Origin: Candidatus Saccharibacteria bacterium RIFCSPHIGHO2_12_FULL_44_22
GTDB lineage: Bacteria; Patescibacteriota; Saccharimonadia; Saccharimonadales; Saccharimonadaceae
Reading direction: 5' to 3'
Length of the DNA: 48,730 nt
Assembly: GCA_001790515.1 (NCBI GenBank)
Contig: MGCS01000012.1
Span: forward strand, 77,543-126,272
Shown piece after piece: positions 16,786 through 23,608 of the stretch. Under the pieces are notes generated by a model, which saw only the letters and a list, made by a program, of their open reading frames with translations, was not told where the DNA came from and did no database searches. A program made the position numbers and the translations under genes. Each line of letters opens with the position of its first letter. Position 1 is the first letter of the stretch.

Positions 16786-16814
16786 TTGACTGTATATCAT
16801 GGATGATATAAGAT
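16786..16814 (+). promoter_or_regulatory. Promoter of HTH-murA, leaderless arrangement
   Basis: TTGACT (16786-16791), a 17-base spacer, TAAGAT (16809-16814), then 7 bases to ATG 16822. The ATG coincides with the expected transcription start. The divergent glyA -10 (16775-16780) lies just beside the -35. Confidence 0.65.
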
Positions 16815-16821
16815 AGTCTTT

Positions 16822-18351
16822 ATGGAAACAGAAGATTACAAAGTAAAGATCGGCAACTTGATACAAGAAAGCCGACTTCACAGAGGCTATACACAAGCGC
16901 AACTAGCAGAGGCGTTAAGTACCAGTCAGAGTGCAATCAACCGCATAGAAAAAGGCGGACAAAACATCAGCCTAGAAATGATCGCACGCATTAGTGATGT
17001 GCTTTCTCATGATATAATGACCCTCAATCGTTCAGGTAAAATTAACTTTCGTGTCAACGGCGGCAAAAAACTGTCTGGCGAAATAGAAGTAAAGACCAGC
17101 AAAAACGCTGCCGTCGCCCTATTGTGTGCGAGTTTGCTAAACAGGGGCAAAACGACTCTACGTAAAGTAGCCCGCATCGAAGAAGTAAACAGAATCATCG
17201 AGGTGTTATTGAGTGTTGGCGTAAAAGTCCGCTGGATTAATGATGATAAAGACCTAGAAATCGTCCCACCCGCAAAACTGCTGTTAGAAAACATGGATAT
17301 CGAAGCAGCAAAGCGCACACGAACCATCATCATGTTTCTTGGGCCGCTACTGCATCAGTATAACGACTTCAAGTTGCCGTTTGCTGGCGGGTGTAACCTA
17401 GGTAAACGAACAGTCGAACCACACCTGACCGGACTGCGGGCTTTTGGCCTAGATGTAGAAGCAACGACTGACTACTATCATGCCATTACTCACAAACAGA
17501 CAGTCGATCGGGCGATCGTACTAACCGAACGCGGCGACACTGTCACAGAAAACGTCATCATGGGTGCTGCGCTCTACGACGGCACAACTATCATTCGCAA
17601 TGCCAGCGCCAACTATATGGTGCAGGATCTGTGTTTCTTTTTGCAAAAACTGGGTGTTGATATTCAGGGTATCGGATCGACGACGTTAACAATACGTGGA
17701 CGCAAATCTATTCAGCAAGATGTTGAGTTTTTCCCTAGCGAAGATCCTATCGAAGCGATGAGCTTTATTGCCGCTGGCGTTGTAACTGATTCTGAAATTA
17801 CTATTACAAGGGCACCGATTGAATTTTTAGAGATTGAACTAGCAATCCTTGGTGAAATGGGCTTGCAATACGAACTAAGCGACGAATATCCAGCGCGTAA
17901 CGGATCGACACGGCTAGTTGATATCCATCTAAAGCATTCAGAAATGACAGCAGCCAAAGACAAGCTACACGCACAATCGTTCCCAGCCGTAAATATGGAT
18001 AACCTACCGTTCATGGGGTTGATTGCGACGCGCGCCGAAGGTCGCACACTGGTTCATGACTGGTCATATGAAAACCGCGCGATTTACTTTACCGAACTAA
18101 GCAAACTCAATACCCAGATAGAGTTACTCGATCCGCACCGCGTTTACATTACCGGTCCTACAAAGTGGAAACCAGCAGACGTCATTGCACCGCCTGCGCT
18201 ACGACCATCCGTTGTGGTGTTGCTGGCAATGCTCGCCGCACCAGGCCACTCGATATTGCGCGATGTCTATTCGATCAATCGCGGTTATGAAGATTTTGCC
18301 AACCGGCTGAATGGACTTGGCGCTGAAATCGAAACAATTCGAGAAATCTAA
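16822..18351 (+). CDS. murA: UDP-GlcNAc 1-carboxyvinyltransferase with N-terminal XRE helix-turn-helix
   Basis: A 509-aa fusion. Residues 8-65 are an XRE/Cro-type helix-turn-helix (IGNLIQESRLHRGYTQAQLAEA, STSQSAINRIEKG). Residues 73-509 are MurA, which transfers enolpyruvate from PEP to UDP-GlcNAc, the first committed step of peptidoglycan synthesis. Lys94-Asn95 (SKNAA) correspond to the conserved KN pair, and GGCNLG places the catalytic cysteine at 191, so the enzyme should be active and of the fosfomycin-sensitive Cys type. MurA is normally about 420 aa; the extra N-terminus accounts for the difference. The domain may let the enzyme bind DNA and regulate its own promoter or cell-wall genes (inference). 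A 14-bp terminator follows. Confidence 0.93.
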   Translation: METEDYKVKIGNLIQESRLHRGYTQAQLAEALSTSQSAINRIEKGGQNISLEMIARISDVLSHDIMTLNRSGKINFRVNGGKKLSGEIEVKTSKNAAVALLCASLLNRGKTTLRKVARIEEVNRIIEVLLSVGVKVRWINDDKDLEIVPPAKLLLENMDIEAAKRTRTIIMFLGPLLHQYNDFKLPFAGGCNLGKRTVEPHLTGLRAFGLDVEATTDYYHAITHKQTVDRAIVLTERGDTVTENVIMGAALYDGTTIIRNASANYMVQDLCFFLQKLGVDIQGIGSTTLTIRGRKSIQQDVEFFPSEDPIEAMSFIAAGVVTDSEITITRAPIEFLEIELAILGEMGLQYELSDEYPARNGSTRLVDIHLKHSEMTAAKDKLHAQSFPAVNMDNLPFMGLIATRAEGRTLVHDWSYENRAIYFTELSKLNTQIELLDPHRVYITGPTKWKPADVIAPPALRPSVVVLLAMLAAPGHSILRDVYSINRGYEDFANRLNGLGAEIETIREI

Positions 18352-18373
18352 ACCACCCGAACAGCAGCAAAAC

Positions 18374-18404
18374 AAAAAGATCTCTTATATTAAGAGATCT
18401 TTTT
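18374..18404. terminator. 14-bp bidirectional terminator between murA and tRNA-His
   Basis: AAAAAGATCTCTTA (18374-18387) pairs exactly with TAAGAGATCTTTTT (18391-18404). The T-run serves murA; the A-run on the other side serves the convergent tRNA-His transcript. Confidence 0.85.
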
Positions 18405-18413
18405 ATAATTTCT

Positions 18414-18491
18414 TGGGGCGAATAATGGGAATTGAACCCACGACCTCCGGAACCACAACCCGGCGCTCTAACCAACTGAGCTATATCCGCC
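18414..18491 (-). tRNA. tRNA-His(GTG)
   Basis: Encoded G-1 (18491) opposite C73, acceptor GCGGATA/TATTCGC, anticodon loop TTGTGGT (anticodon GTG), T-arm TGGGTTCAATTCCCA and encoded CCA. The G-1:C73 pair is the histidine identity element. -10-like TATTAT/TATAGT lies just upstream; no leader. Confidence 0.95.
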
Positions 18492-18537
18492 ATGTATCGT
18501 AGACTATAATAGCACGATTAACAGATGAAATCTAGAT

Positions 18538-18921
18538 TTATCCGAATGGATTGTAGTTGCGCGTCGGTGGTTCAATATACGCTTGGCGGCGATTAATCGA
18601 CGGTGTGTCTACCTTTGTTGCATCGACAGCTTTTGCTCGTCGATTACCAACCCCTGCCTTGTCATCGAATTTGTCTGCACTGGCATCGTATACACGACCT
18701 TTTTTCTGATCAGCCGTTCTTGCTTTCATGGATCCATAGCGACGTCCTAATTGTGACTGAGCATACGATCCCACCATTTGACGACCGTACATCATTTTGC
18801 GGCGCTGTTCCATCGATAGCCCACCTGCACTTGCACCGCCAGCCGCCTGCGCATAGCCGCTACTGTGCAGTACGTCATTTGTCGTTAGGTCTGGGTCTAT
18901 AAAATCATTGAGTGATGCCAT
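18538..18921 (-). CDS. Small basic hypothetical protein
   Basis: A 127-aa soluble, mostly polar protein with an acidic N-terminus (ASLNDFIDPDLTTNDVL), a Gly/Ala stretch (YAQAAGGASAGGLS) and a basic middle (RRKMMYGRQMVGSYAQSQLGRRYGSMKAR), ending in NYNPFG. No transmembrane helix or enzymatic motif is visible. A good promoter (TATAAT) and AAGGA ribosome binding site precede ATG 18921, so the gene is real. It is monocistronic between tRNA-His and tRNA-Gly. It could be a nucleic-acid-binding or assembly protein by composition, but the family is not recognised. Confidence 0.65.
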   Translation of the reverse strand: MASLNDFIDPDLTTNDVLHSSGYAQAAGGASAGGLSMEQRRKMMYGRQMVGSYAQSQLGRRYGSMKARTADQKKGRVYDASADKFDDKAGVGNRRAKAVDATKVDTPSINRRQAYIEPPTRNYNPFG

Positions 18922-18985
18922 AATTCTTCCTTATGCTTTTTATTATAGCAAGTTTTCTGATACAATACATAGGTCGTAACGATAC

Positions 18986-19060
18986 GCGGGTGTAGTACAG
19001 TGGCTAGTATGTAAGCCTTCCAAGCTCGAGACGGGAGTTCGATTCTCCCCACCCGCACCA
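18986..19060 (+). tRNA. tRNA-Gly(TCC), insertion site of the recombinase element
   Basis: A 75-base cloverleaf: acceptor GCGGGTG/CACCCGC, anticodon loop CTTCCAA (anticodon TCC), T-arm GGGAGTTCGATTCTCCC, encoded CCA. Upstream TACAAT (18961-18966) is the likely -10. The antisense strand of the 3' two-thirds is the last coding part of the adjacent serine recombinase, whose stop lies in the tRNA (19004-19006). Confidence 0.95.
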
Positions 19061-20548
19061 ATTTTGAGTTTTAGACATATTGATAACATCTTCGAACGGT
19101 TCCTTAAGGGTAAAATGCAGTTTTTCGCCTTCAAGAGTCATGTTCGAAAGTATGAAACTGAGTAAGTACCGTTTTTGCTCTAGTTTCGAAGTTTCTGCAT
19201 CAAACAATTTAACTGCACGGCTACATACATCAATTAAGTAACTTGCGCCAATAACGAACGCTTTATCGCCATCGCTATGGTCTTGTATCTCGCCTAAGAT
19301 TTCTTTTTGACGTATTTCGATTTTCTTTACCATACGTTCGAACATCTCATGGTGTGAGGCGAATTGTTGGCGATCTCTAAAAAGTCCTTCAAGTTCTTCA
19401 TCGAGTGTGTCGTACTCTTTTTGAAGGCCTGTTTTCATTGACGTGTAGTATTCCTGTTCGCTTGCGTAGTTCTTTTGAACTTCTGCAACAAGTGTCGGCA
19501 ACTCACTTTCAGGTAGGTGAATTGAGCGCAAAAGTTCGCGTACTTGTTCGTACAACTTGTCTTCATTGACCCACTGCGCACCGTGCTTACCGCCGAACTC
19601 TGTACATTTTCCATAAATATATTTACCGTTGCGCTTAGGTCCATCGAAAGTAACTGAATAGCCACAAGTATGACATTTCAACTGCTTAAATAGATATGGC
19701 TTGCTTGCGTATTTTGTTTTGTTCTGACCCCTTGAAAGGTTTGCATCCTGTACTTTATCCCAAAGCCAAGGCTCGATAATCGTGTCATATTTATGATCGT
19801 ACTCTTTGCCCATATAGCGCATACGGCCAACGTAAAAAGGATTCTCAAAAATCTTTGCCCATTGTGCGAGTGTGATCGGATTCCGATGTATTGTGTTGCT
19901 GACTAATCCGCGGGCCTTCATTATTTTCGTAATTTCTTTATATGGCAGTCCTGTTGACCTTAGTTTAAATGCTTTCAAGATGTGGGGCGCTCGCACATCA
20001 TCAACTCGAATACCTTTTAGCATTTTGCCATCTGGTTGTTGTTCTTGAAAGTTGGCATAGCCAATAGGGGCTTTCCCTGTCCATATACCGTCGTTAATCA
20101 TTTGATCAAATCGGCGTTTTACATTGTCCCTAATTGCGCTTGAATAATAGCCTGCTAATGCGATGCCAATGTCGAGTCGAAATAGGTCGGCAGCTGGGGA
20201 GTCACGGTTAATATATAAATTGTCTGATGGGAAGTGCATTTCGATTTTGCCCGTCTTCCACATTTGAGTTAACGCTGCCTTTTCTTCTGATGAGCTATCG
20301 CGTGTATAACGGTCGATTTTATCGAAGACGACAATCGCTGTATCTTTCTGTTTTTTAAGCGGTTCGATAACAAGTGCACGAAAGTCTCTGCGATTTTCCT
20401 TAAATGCAGTTTCATCAAACTCGATATATTTGAAATCTATTTCGTCCTTCCATCGAAGGCGCTCTGCGTAATCGTAGAGTTTTTTCTTTTGTGCAGGCAA
20501 CGCTTTTCGTTGCTCTTTATCTGATACTCGTGCTACTAAATAGTTCAT
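19004..20548 (-). CDS. Large serine recombinase (site-specific integrase)
   Basis: A 514-aa protein. The N-terminal resolvase domain has the nucleophile in NYLVARVSDKEQR (Ser9) and the arginine-rich DKIDRYTRDSSSEEK segment. A recombinase domain follows (GYANFQEQQPDGKML ... RGLVSNTIHRNPIT), then a zinc ribbon (KCHTCGYSV ... GKC) and a coiled coil (about 360-430). This is the plan of phage and ICE large serine integrases. The last 18 codons are the antisense strand of tRNA-Gly, giving the tell-tale WCGWGESNSRLELGRL tail; in the excised circle the C-terminus would be different. A ribosome binding site AAGG precedes ATG 20548, with TATAAT further upstream. Confidence 0.92.
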   Translation of the reverse strand: MNYLVARVSDKEQRKALPAQKKKLYDYAERLRWKDEIDFKYIEFDETAFKENRRDFRALVIEPLKKQKDTAIVVFDKIDRYTRDSSSEEKAALTQMWKTGKIEMHFPSDNLYINRDSPAADLFRLDIGIALAGYYSSAIRDNVKRRFDQMINDGIWTGKAPIGYANFQEQQPDGKMLKGIRVDDVRAPHILKAFKLRSTGLPYKEITKIMKARGLVSNTIHRNPITLAQWAKIFENPFYVGRMRYMGKEYDHKYDTIIEPWLWDKVQDANLSRGQNKTKYASKPYLFKQLKCHTCGYSVTFDGPKRNGKYIYGKCTEFGGKHGAQWVNEDKLYEQVRELLRSIHLPESELPTLVAEVQKNYASEQEYYTSMKTGLQKEYDTLDEELEGLFRDRQQFASHHEMFERMVKKIEIRQKEILGEIQDHSDGDKAFVIGASYLIDVCSRAVKLFDAETSKLEQKRYLLSFILSNMTLEGEKLHFTLKEPFEDVINMSKTQNWCGWGESNSRLELGRLTY

Positions 20549-20862
20549 GTCTTAGCCTTTACATATATTATAAATGTTTTATTGTATTATTTCTAGTGGC
20601 TGAGGGTACTTCCTCTTCTACCTCACGATCTTCCCCTTGGGAAAGTCGGGTGAATGCGATTTAGATCCCCGTCACTATGAGTTGAGAGGGGCATAGCTGC
20701 CCCTCTCGTTGTTGTTATTTGTTCGTTTATTTAGCCTTGTGCTGTCGATCCATTTCGATCAATGTCACGATGAACTTCACGAGGTCGTCGCGAGTCCCAA
20801 CAGCTGCTTTATTTTGTGTATCTTCGAAACCGAGAAAACTACTGCTACTAATAGGTTGTCGT
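20549..20862 (+). other. 314-base gap: possible small RNA ending in a strong hairpin
   Basis: A weak promoter (TTTACA near 20558, A/T-rich -10 near 20582-20588) could start a plus-strand transcript that ends at the perfect stem GAGAGGGGCA (20684-20693)/TGCCCCTCTC (20698-20707), followed by a T-rich stretch. No protein frame in it is convincing. Otherwise only the end of the RepA-like gene's downstream region is present. Confidence 0.3.
20684..20707. terminator. Perfect 10-bp hairpin downstream of RepA-like gene
   Basis: GAGAGGGGCA and TGCCCCTCTC with loop TAGC. It can terminate either the minus-strand RepA-like transcript or a plus-strand RNA from the gap; the T-rich side is on the plus strand. 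Confidence 0.65.
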
Positions 20863-21846
20863 TTATTCGTTTTCATCGTTCGTGCCCTCTAAGTGATAGA
20901 GCTTCGATTTGCCCGTCCCTTTGTTTGGTTTAGGTATCGCGCCCTCGTTAACCCAACGCTTCAGTAGTTCACGTAGTTCATGCTCATTTGTATCTATCTT
21001 ACTTTCTGTTAATTGCTCAAGTAGTTCACGTTGCATTAGCTGCCCATGTTCTTTTAGTATTTCAACCACCGCACTAAGCAGGACGGCTGATTTATCTGGC
21101 TGATTGCGAAAAGTTCCTAAGTACTCAAACTTAAAAATTGGATCTGTGGTATTAAACTTCATCTGGAAAGGATCAAGCTCGACATCGTAACGCTGCTTCT
21201 CTTGAGTAAATGTTAAGTAAAATCGGTCTTTACTATCACGTTTCACTCCGATATGACTGTCAACCGCAGCTAGTATGTCTGATGAACCTCTCATCTCGCT
21301 CGCCCCGCCAGTGCTATGCTGTGTAGCCTTGCGATTGTGCTGAGTAACTAGTACGGCAATTTCAGCCTTGGTGAATCTGCGCAGTTTGGCGAATACTTTC
21401 GACATTTCTCTGGCGCTGTTTTCGTCGGCATTATGCACTCGAATAAGTGAGTCGATGATTACCAAAGTAATCTCATTGTCCTTACAGAACTGAATTGTCT
21501 TATCAACCTGTTCATCTTCGAGCTTGAAGTCGGTTAAGGCGGATATGTGAATCGGTAGACCCGTATCCTTTTCTATTCCAAGCTGCCTGAATCGCTGTTG
21601 TAATAGCCTTTCACCGTCCTCTTCATTGATAATTAACACGTTCGCTTGAGTGGTATTGAAGTGCTCAAATAGTGGTTTTTGGCTTGCGACCGCAATCGCA
21701 ATATCCAGTAGGGTGTACGTTTTGTATGATCTACTAGCCCCTGACAAAATAGTAATTGACTCTGTTGGGATTAGGCGATCTACAAGGTAAGTTGCTGGTG
21801 GGTATTTGTGTGCCATAAGCACGTCTATTGTTTTTGAATTGTTCAT
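20863..21846 (-). CDS. RepA-like RecA-fold ATPase (AAA_25 type)
   Basis: A 327-aa protein from ATG 21846, which has AGGAG 7 bases upstream; the frame open to 21921 is not supported. The core is a RecA/DnaB-type ATPase: P-loop SGASRSYKT, in which the usual Gly before Lys is Tyr as in many AAA_25 proteins, then VLIINEEDGERLLQQRF, Walker B LVIIDSL, and VLVTQHNRKA with GSSDILAAVDSHIGV. The C-terminal 90 residues look like a winged helix (LLEQLTESKIDTNEHELRELLKRWVNEG). Related proteins act as replicative helicases or helicase-loading ATPases of plasmids and phages, so the element could replicate after excision (inference). Confidence 0.82.
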   Translation of the reverse strand: MNNSKTIDVLMAHKYPPATYLVDRLIPTESITILSGASRSYKTYTLLDIAIAVASQKPLFEHFNTTQANVLIINEEDGERLLQQRFRQLGIEKDTGLPIHISALTDFKLEDEQVDKTIQFCKDNEITLVIIDSLIRVHNADENSAREMSKVFAKLRRFTKAEIAVLVTQHNRKATQHSTGGASEMRGSSDILAAVDSHIGVKRDSKDRFYLTFTQEKQRYDVELDPFQMKFNTTDPIFKFEYLGTFRNQPDKSAVLLSAVVEILKEHGQLMQRELLEQLTESKIDTNEHELRELLKRWVNEGAIPKPNKGTGKSKLYHLEGTNDENE

Positions 21847-21925
21847 TCGTTTGCTCCTGAAAGTTAGTGAGCCAACCGCGCGACGACTTAGTGGTTGGCG
21901 TGTCGTCGCACTATTATTCAAACAA

Positions 21926-21953
21926 AAATAGAGTCTTTAATCAGACCCTATTT
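21926..21953 (-). terminator. Terminator of the 213-aa gene
   Basis: On the minus strand AAATAGGGTCT pairs with AGACTCTATTT (one mismatch) and is followed by TTTTGTTT, a normal rho-independent terminator between the 213-aa gene and the RepA-like gene. Confidence 0.6.
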
Positions 21954-21975
21954 AAGGAGGTAGTTAAGTGTCCGG

Positions 21976-22617
21976 TTACGGAATGTACTTTCTGTAGTAA
22001 CGCTCTAAGCTATCCTCAGACTTAAATTGGTTCGAAGGTACGTCTTTATAGCCGATTAATGTGCCGTCTTGATACTGACGAAAAATGGTACGAAAAATAT
22101 CACCCTCTAAGCGAGCTTTGAATACTGCATAGATGAGCTTCGGATCTTCAGGGTGACGGTTTCTGCTGGGTGGTATGCCACGTGATGCTTTTGCAAGAGC
22201 GGACATTTTCCAGAGGGCGTCATAGTCTGACTTCTTAATGTTTACCAAGTCGATTTCAATGGTTACTATTCTTTGTGTTTTGAACGCATCGACATCAACT
22301 GTATAGGACTGCTCACCTAGATCGCGTGGTACGCTTCCGTCAATCTCACCACCCTCGTACGCAGAATAAACCTTGTCCGTAGCGATGCGCCATTTATCAG
22401 CGAGCGGTTCAAAGTAGCTTTGCTTTTTAGCGGTATCGGTTGCTGTTGCTATGTCGCTCTCATGTTCATTTCTAAGTTCGGCTAAGTCTTTCTTGAACTC
22501 TGAGTCGTTATAAACGAGCGAGTAATGAACATCGCTATACGTTTTAATGTCGTCTTTATTCAACGGGACTTCTTTGATCTCGCCACCATTCCATAAATAT
22601 CTAAAAACCTTGTACAT
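21976..22617 (-). CDS. Unknown 213-aa protein of the mobile element
   Basis: A soluble, mixed-charge 213-aa protein without transmembrane helices. The N-terminal half has long charged helices (FKKDLAELRNEHESDIATATD), the C-terminal half has RIVTIEIDLVNIKKSDYDALWKMSALAKASRGIPPS and a Tyr-rich end. No domain is recognised. TAGAAT (22629-22624) ends 6 bases before ATG 22617, a leaderless-type promoter like those of host genes. It is followed by a terminator, so it is expressed alone. A role in replication or control of the element is possible only from position. Confidence 0.6.
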   Translation of the reverse strand: MYKVFRYLWNGGEIKEVPLNKDDIKTYSDVHYSLVYNDSEFKKDLAELRNEHESDIATATDTAKKQSYFEPLADKWRIATDKVYSAYEGGEIDGSVPRDLGEQSYTVDVDAFKTQRIVTIEIDLVNIKKSDYDALWKMSALAKASRGIPPSRNRHPEDPKLIYAVFKARLEGDIFRTIFRQYQDGTLIGYKDVPSNQFKSEDSLERYYRKYIP

Positions 22618-22855
22618 ACGTACATTCTAACAGCTAGGCAGCTACTTAAATATAGGCTCTGACGTGTCTGGAGCGTTGTGGCCGTGCGCCACGAGTCATT
22701 CTGAGGGTTTATACTCGTTCATCTTTTGAGTCGCAAACATCGTAAGTAGGCGTGCGTGAGATTTTTCCATGAAGAATACCATGTAGTTGTTCGTGAAATT
22801 GACCTGTTTTCTGACATGCCTTCATGGTGAAATACCAAGTAAAAGCAGCAGAATA

Positions 22856-23086
22856 CTAGAAAAGTGTCATAAAAGATACGAGCCTGTATTGGTTTGCTTT
22901 GGCAGTTTCCATCCTCTCTTTGAATACTGGTTCGCTGTTTAGGTAGCGGTAGTATGTGTCACGGCTGATATTTGCGTGCCTACATGCGTCACTTACGGTG
23001 GAACTGTGTTGCAGTGCGTCAGCCAACTTATAGATAGTTTTCATATCAACTTTAGGTGGTCTACCTATGGCTTTTTTTATTGTCAT
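22856..23086 (-). CDS. Small HTH protein (terminase-small/phBC6A51-like), possibly truncated
   Basis: A 76-aa protein. GRPPKVDMKTIYKLADALQHSSTVSDACRHANISRDTYYRYLNSEPVFKERMETAKANQ is a helix-turn-helix of the kind found in phage small terminase-like and phBC6A51-type proteins. AAGGAG lies 3 bases before ATG 23086. In relatives the helix after the HTH usually continues; here the frame ends quickly in RLVSFMTLF, which suggests a frameshift or truncation. It is divergent from the chaperone operon and could be its repressor or a relic of the backbone. The 238 bases beyond its 3' end (22618-22855) show no gene. Confidence 0.6.
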   Translation of the reverse strand: MTIKKAIGRPPKVDMKTIYKLADALQHSSTVSDACRHANISRDTYYRYLNSEPVFKERMETAKANQYRLVSFMTLF

Positions 23087-23224
23087 AAACTCCTTAATGC
23101 TCGTACAAGCGTTCTCTAATAAGTATGACAGGCATCTCCGTATTCAAATTGCATCAGCGTTAATATCTAAGAACCTGTATTTACTAGTGTTTTTAAGGTA
23201 GAATATGGATAAAACTATCTATAA

Positions 23225-23608
23225 ATGAGAAAAAGCATCGTGCAAAATAATTTTCCTGGTATTAACACTGCATCACTAATAGTACAAACACAAGATTTAA
23301 TTGATTTGGCGGTTGAGTTTTGGCGGCTTGAAAAACGATTCAAAAAGATTGAAGACAAGTTGTCGGAAGACGAAAACAAGGCTTTTCGTAACTCAGTTGA
23401 AAAGCTGGGACGCTTTGTGAAGAAAAACCATCTTGAGGTGATTGACTACACAGGGCAAACATATAACGATGGTATGAACCTAGATATACTTGCCAGTGAA
23501 AAAGATTCTCAGCTGGAGCAGGACATTATTTTTGAAACCCATGAGCCAGCAGTGTCTCATAATGGCGTATTGATTAGAAAGGCAAAGGTGATCATCCATG
23601 AAAAATAG
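23225..23608 (+). CDS. GrpE-like nucleotide exchange factor
   Basis: A 127-aa protein. The first half is helical and charged (LAVEFWRLEKRFKKIEDKLSED). The second half has GRFVKKNHLEVIDYTGQTYNDGMNLDIL and ends ETHEPAVSHNGVLIRKAKVIIHEK, which corresponds to the GrpE wing domain ending (HEAV ... GRVLRPAKVIV). It is shorter than normal GrpE because the long N-terminal coiled coil is reduced. It overlaps the Hsp70 gene by 11 bases, so the two are co-translated, which supports a nucleotide-exchange role for that Hsp70. TAGAAT (23199-23204) is the likely -10; no ribosome binding site is visible. Confidence 0.65.
   Translation: MRKSIVQNNFPGINTASLIVQTQDLIDLAVEFWRLEKRFKKIEDKLSEDENKAFRNSVEKLGRFVKKNHLEVIDYTGQTYNDGMNLDILASEKDSQLEQDIIFETHEPAVSHNGVLIRKAKVIIHEK

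Noticed and set aside
18275-18493. 72-aa frame through tRNA-His
   Set aside because: Contains antisense tRNA-derived residues (RAPGCGSGGRGFNSH), a common false gene.
22618-22855. Gene between the HTH and 213-aa genes
   Set aside because: No frame of useful length with a start signal; probably non-coding or a decayed fragment.
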